DNA of 7,678 bases, from positions 1-7,678 of the forward strand of contig JAGRJZ010000201.1 of the NCBI GenBank assembly GCA_020442505.1. Reading direction: 5' to 3'. Below, in pieces: positions 4,791 to 7,678 of this stretch. Under the pieces are notes generated by a model that was not told the DNA's origin, made no database searches, and saw nothing but the letters and a program-made list of their open reading frames with translations. The stretch comes from Alphaproteobacteria bacterium. Lineage in GTDB: Bacteria > Pseudomonadota > Alphaproteobacteria > Micavibrionales > Micavibrionaceae. Position 1 is the stretch's first letter. Every line of letters begins with the position of its first letter. Made by a program: the position numbers and the translations under genes.

Positions 4791-6010
4791 GTGAAATTAC
4801 TATATTTTTCGTCCCTCGTCTCTATCCGCACGGTCGCGACCGCCAGGGCGGCGATTCCTTCTTTGCGGCCGGTAAAGCCGAGACCTTCGGTCGTGGTGGC
4901 TTTGACGTTCACGCGGGTTTCGGCGATGCCGCAGATTTGCGCCACTCGCGCACGCAGGGCGTCCCGGTGCGGTCCGATCTTGGGTGTTTCGCAGATAAGC
5001 GTCAGGTCGATATTTACAATTTTTCCCCCTTTTTCCCCGATTATATCCACGGCCTTTTCCACAAAGCGGGCGCTGTCGGCGCCGCGCCATTGCGGGTCGC
5101 CGGGGGGAAAGTGCTGACCGATATCGCCTGCGCCGACCGTCCCCAGCAACGCGTCGGTCAAGGCGTGCAAGCCGACATCCGCGTCCGAGTGGCCGGCCAG
5201 TCCCTGCGTGTGCGTCAGCTCCACCCCGCACAGACGGATCGTAGCGTTCTTGGCGGGGGACTCGGCGAAGGCGTGTACGTCGTAGCCCGTGCCGGTACGG
5301 GTTTCAAAAGAAACGGTCTCCGTCAGTAAACGAGTCGCCATGGTCCAGTCCTCCGGTGTGGTAAGCTTCATATTATGGCGCCCGCCCGGGCAATAGGTTA
5401 CCGTGTGCCCCAAGGCCGCGACCAGCGCGGTGTCGTCGGTGTAGACCCGCCCGGCGTCCCGGGCCTGACGGTGCGCCGCGCGCAAGAGACCGTAGCGAAA
5501 ACCTTGCGGGGTCTGGATTGCTTGCAAAGCCGCGCGGTCGGGATAGGTGCCGTCCCGATGAACCAGCGTATCGGTCACGGGGGCGGCAAGCGTCGCAGCG
5601 CCGGTTTGCGTCGCCGCCCGGGCAACGGCGTGGATGTCCTCCACCGTGACGAAGGGGCGCGCCGCGTCGTGGATCAAAAGAATGTCGTCGCCTTTCAAAA
5701 AGCCGGCCAGGGAGTCGATTCCCGCCAGCACGCTGTCCTGCCGCTCCGTGCCACCGGCGACGGGGGAGGGGAGATCAAGTCCGGCGATGGAGGCGCGATA
5801 AAGTGTCTCGTGCGCCGGGTCGATGACGATCTGCACCCGCAGGCATCCGGAGCAAGCCAGGAATCGCTCGATCGTGCGGCGTAACACCGTCTTTCCGGCG
5901 AGGGGTCGGTATTGCTTGGGAAGAGAGCCGCCCATGCGGGTCCCGCCCCCCGCGGCGGGGATTAAGACGCTGAAAGACGGACAAAAATCGGGGGATGAAC
6001 AAACGGCCAT
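4787..6010 (-). CDS. ispDF: Bifunctional IspD/IspF enzyme of the MEP isoprenoid pathway
   Basis: This cytoplasmic fusion enzyme carries out two MEP-pathway steps: CTP-dependent cytidylylation of methylerythritol 4-phosphate (IspD), and ring closure to methylerythritol 2,4-cyclodiphosphate (IspF). The 407 residues show IspD at about 11-225, with the nucleotide loop IPAAGGGTRMGG and PKQY (17-34), HDAARP (114-119), IQTPQGF (165-171) and YTDDT (190-194). IspF occupies about 238-395, with GTGYDVHAF carrying probable metal ligands Asp244 and His246, GHSDADVGLHALTD carrying His282, GDIGQHFPP, and KATTTEGLGFTGRKEG. The frame extends upstream to 6235, but that part overlaps ntrY and has no family similarity. 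ATG 6010 starts six to ten residues before the IspD fold; ATG 6049 is the alternative, and neither has a clear ribosome site. The C-terminal YSNFT and stop lie in the IS right end. Such fusions are typical of alphaproteobacteria and a few other groups. Confidence 0.95.
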   Translation of the reverse strand: MAVCSSPDFCPSFSVLIPAAGGGTRMGGSLPKQYRPLAGKTVLRRTIERFLACSGCLRVQIVIDPAHETLYRASIAGLDLPSPVAGGTERQDSVLAGIDSLAGFLKGDDILLIHDAARPFVTVEDIHAVARAATQTGAATLAAPVTDTLVHRDGTYPDRAALQAIQTPQGFRYGLLRAAHRQARDAGRVYTDDTALVAALGHTVTYCPGGRHNMKLTTPEDWTMATRLLTETVSFETRTGTGYDVHAFAESPAKNATIRLCGVELTHTQGLAGHSDADVGLHALTDALLGTVGAGDIGQHFPPGDPQWRGADSARFVEKAVDIIGEKGGKIVNIDLTLICETPKIGPHRDALRARVAQICGIAETRVNVKATTTEGLGFTGRKEGIAALAVATVRIETRDEKYSNFT

Positions 6011-6096
6011 GGTTGTTTTTGGTTGCGCTAACTGTTGCAAAAATGCCATAGAAGGCGAAGCGTAGCAGAAGAACCGACTGAAAGGGGATTTTTTTG
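6011..6096. other. Divergent intergenic region between ispDF and ntrY
   Basis: These 86 bases must carry promoters for both flanking genes. I see no convincing -35/-10 pair in either direction. A short direct repeat GTTGC-N7-GTTGC lies near 6022-6038. Near the ntrY side the sequence AAGGGGA (6082-6088) is the ntrY ribosome binding site, 8 bases before the ATG. Confidence 0.5.
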
Positions 6097-7678
6097 ATGG
6101 GAAAAGGGACGTCTTTTTCCTTCTTTCGCAATCTGGCCCGCAGCGGAAGCCGTTGGGGCAATCGTTTCGCCCTGTTTTTGATGGCGGCAGCGGTTTTTTG
6201 CGGATTTGCGACCTATGCGGCCCTGACGGAGGCACCGTTATTCGCCAGCGATCCGGGGACGGTGATCGGGCTGTTGAACCTGGATCTGGTCGTCTTGTTG
6301 TTGCTGAGCATTTTGATCGCCCGGCGGATTGTGAAGCTGCGGGCCGGTCAGCGGGAGGGCGAGGCAGGTTCCCGCCTTCATGCGCGGCTGGTGCTGGTCT
6401 TCGGGCTTTTGGTCGCGACGCCGGCGGTTTTGATGACCGTCTTCGCAGCCTTTTTCCTTTATTTCGGGGTGCAAAGCTGGTTCGGAGAGCGAATCGGAAC
6501 CGCCGTGAGCAAATCCCAGGCGGTGGCGGAGGCCTATCTGGCCGAGCATCAGCAGGTCATCCGCGCCGATATTCTGGGGATGGCCAACGACCTGAACCGT
6601 CAGGCGGCTATTCTGCTTGAAAATCCCGAGGCGTTCGAGAAAGTCATGCGGACGCAGGCTTATCTGCGGAATTTCTCGGAAAGTATCGTCTTCGACGCGG
6701 AAGGGCACGTGCTGGCCCATGCGAATTTGTCCGGCCCGACGGCGTTCGAAACCCTGCCGGCTTACGATTTTGTCCGGGCGACGGCGGGGGACATCGTCCT
6801 GATGACCGGGGAAAACGACGACCGGGTACGGGCGCTGGTCCGTCTCGAAGGCTTTCCCGACGCGTATCTGGTCGTTGGACGGGCGGTCGATCCGGTGGTG
6901 CTGTCCTACGTGACGGAAACGCACGAAGCCGCCGCGGCTTACGAGGCGTTGGAAAACCAGCGATCCAATTTGCAGATCAAGATCACGCTGGTCTTTGTGG
7001 TGGTCGCGTTGTTGCTGTTGCTGGCGGCGGTCTGGTTCGCGCTGATCGTCGCGCGTCAGCTTGTCACGCCGATCGGCGAGCTTGTGACGGCGGCGGACCG
7101 GGTGCGCTCCGGCGATTTGACGGCCCGGGTGCGGGAGTTCAAACGTAACGACGAGTTCACGGTTCTGGCCCGCGCCTTCAACCGCATGACCGGCCAGCTC
7201 CAAACCCAACGTAACGAGCTGATCGAGGCAAATCGCCAGCTCGACCAACGCCGGCGCTTTACGGAGACGGTGCTGGCCGGGGTCTCTGCCGGGATCGTCG
7301 GGGTGGACGAACAGGGCATCGTGCGGCTGGTGAATGGCGCGGCTTGCGACCTGTTCGTCACAAGCGCGGAGCACTTGACCGGGCAGACCGTTTTCGCCGC
7401 GCTGCCGGGGCTGGCGGCGCTTTTGGAGACGGCCCATAGCCGTCCAGATAAAATTACGCAGGCTGAAATGCCGTTCCAGCGGCCAGACGGTCAGAAACGC
7501 ACATTGCTGGTTCGGATCGCGATCGAGATGATCGGGCAGGAAGACAAGGGCGCGGTTTTGACCTTCGACGATATTACGGAGCTACAATCGGCGCAACGCA
7601 AGGCTGCCTGGGCCGACGTGGCGCGGCGGATCGCGCATGAGATCAAAAATCCCCTGACCCCGATCCAGCTTTCGGCCG
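6097..7678 (+). CDS. ntrY: NtrY-type nitrogen-regulation sensor histidine kinase, N-terminal part (runs off right edge)
   Basis: NtrY is a membrane sensor kinase that phosphorylates the response regulator NtrX, affecting nitrogen metabolism and, in several alphaproteobacteria, envelope or redox responses. The 527 visible residues show the family plan. Transmembrane segments lie at about 23-43, 56-76 and 96-124, followed by a periplasmic sensor region from about 126 to 290 and a further transmembrane segment at about 297-318. A HAMP domain follows at about 319-370 (VTPIGELVTAADRVRSGDL, NDEF..LARAFNRM). A PAS domain spans about 386-500 (VLAGVSAGIVGVDEQGIV). The kinase H box ADVARRIAHEIKNPLTPIQL carries His514 as the predicted phosphorylation site. 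The family is usually about 720-780 residues, so the ATP-binding domain is outside the window. ATG 6097 has AAGGGG at a good distance. It is divergent from ispDF; ntrX is expected downstream but not visible. Confidence 0.93.
   Translation, partial: MGKGTSFSFFRNLARSGSRWGNRFALFLMAAAVFCGFATYAALTEAPLFASDPGTVIGLLNLDLVVLLLLSILIARRIVKLRAGQREGEAGSRLHARLVLVFGLLVATPAVLMTVFAAFFLYFGVQSWFGERIGTAVSKSQAVAEAYLAEHQQVIRADILGMANDLNRQAAILLENPEAFEKVMRTQAYLRNFSESIVFDAEGHVLAHANLSGPTAFETLPAYDFVRATAGDIVLMTGENDDRVRALVRLEGFPDAYLVVGRAVDPVVLSYVTETHEAAAAYEALENQRSNLQIKITLVFVVVALLLLLAAVWFALIVARQLVTPIGELVTAADRVRSGDLTARVREFKRNDEFTVLARAFNRMTGQLQTQRNELIEANRQLDQRRRFTETVLAGVSAGIVGVDEQGIVRLVNGAACDLFVTSAEHLTGQTVFAALPGLAALLETAHSRPDKITQAEMPFQRPDGQKRTLLVRIAIEMIGQEDKGAVLTFDDITELQSAQRKAAWADVARRIAHEIKNPLTPIQLSA

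Larger units (their letters stand above)
4414..4802 (+). mobile_element. Decayed 3' part of an IS630-family insertion sequence
   Basis: This segment lies between the broken ruvX and ispDF. It contains the catalytic C-terminal half of an IS630-type transposase gene and a short right end. The left end and the 5' half of the element are missing, so it cannot move by itself. A TA dinucleotide, the dinucleotide IS630 elements duplicate on insertion, sits at both edges (4414-4415 and 4801-4802). However, the left TA is an internal deletion junction rather than a true terminus, so this is not proof of a target duplication. The exact right terminus is inferred from the position of the transposase stop (4788-4790) and the change to ispDF coding sequence. 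Confidence 0.75.

Noticed and set aside
4414..4802. TA at both edges as a true target-site duplication
   Set aside because: The left edge lies inside the transposase gene, so it is a deletion junction rather than an IS terminus; TA is too short to be informative.
6011..6235. 75-residue N-terminal extension of ispDF
   Set aside because: It overlaps the start of ntrY, has no similarity to IspD, and ATG 6010 lies just before the IspD fold.
6238..7437. 399-residue minus-strand open frame
   Set aside because: Antisense to ntrY, with a Gln/Arg/His/Asp-rich low-complexity composition typical of the complement of GC-rich hydrophobic codons.

Overview
The window comes from a GC-rich bacterium, most likely an alphaproteobacterium. 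The evidence is a fused ispD-ispF gene, an NtrY-type nitrogen-regulation sensor kinase, an alphaproteobacterial style of LptD (signal peptide, Pro/Ala linker, OstA domain) and an RhlE-like helicase ending in the acidic motif DDVPAFLRR. I cannot name the genus from sequence alone.

Layout from left to right. Positions 1-1188 (minus) hold the N-terminal half of lptD, running off the left edge. Upstream of it on the same strand is a DEAD-box RNA helicase (rhlE-like, start about 2507), probably co-transcribed with lptD. A 68-bp divergent region separates rhlE from a plus-strand YgjP/DUF45 zinc metalloprotease-like gene (2576-3310). That gene meets a minus-strand gene of unknown function (3307-4083) tail to tail, and their stop codons overlap by 4 bases. 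The unknown gene has a strong Shine-Dalgarno sequence that can be masked by a hairpin, and an intrinsic terminator lying inside the 3' end of the facing gene.

Positions 4187-4802 are a scar. The C-terminal half of ruvX/yqgF (minus) is joined directly to the 3' part of an IS630-family transposase gene (plus). The transposase is itself broken by a 16-bp tandem duplication and, by inference, an extra A in an A8 run. The N-terminal half of ruvX and the 5' half of the IS are absent, so material has been deleted. The surviving right end of the IS abuts ispDF and appears to supply its last codons and stop.

Positions 4787-6010 (minus) encode the bifunctional isoprenoid enzyme IspDF. After an 86-bp divergent gap, ntrY (plus, 6097 onward) runs off the right edge at its histidine-kinase H box. 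The working genes are housekeeping functions: outer-membrane LPS assembly, RNA remodelling, isoprenoid precursor synthesis and signalling. Apart from rhlE-lptD they do not form one pathway. I saw no CRISPR array, tRNA, rRNA or obvious defence system. The unusual content is the ruvX/IS630 scar and the unknown 258-residue gene with its control elements.
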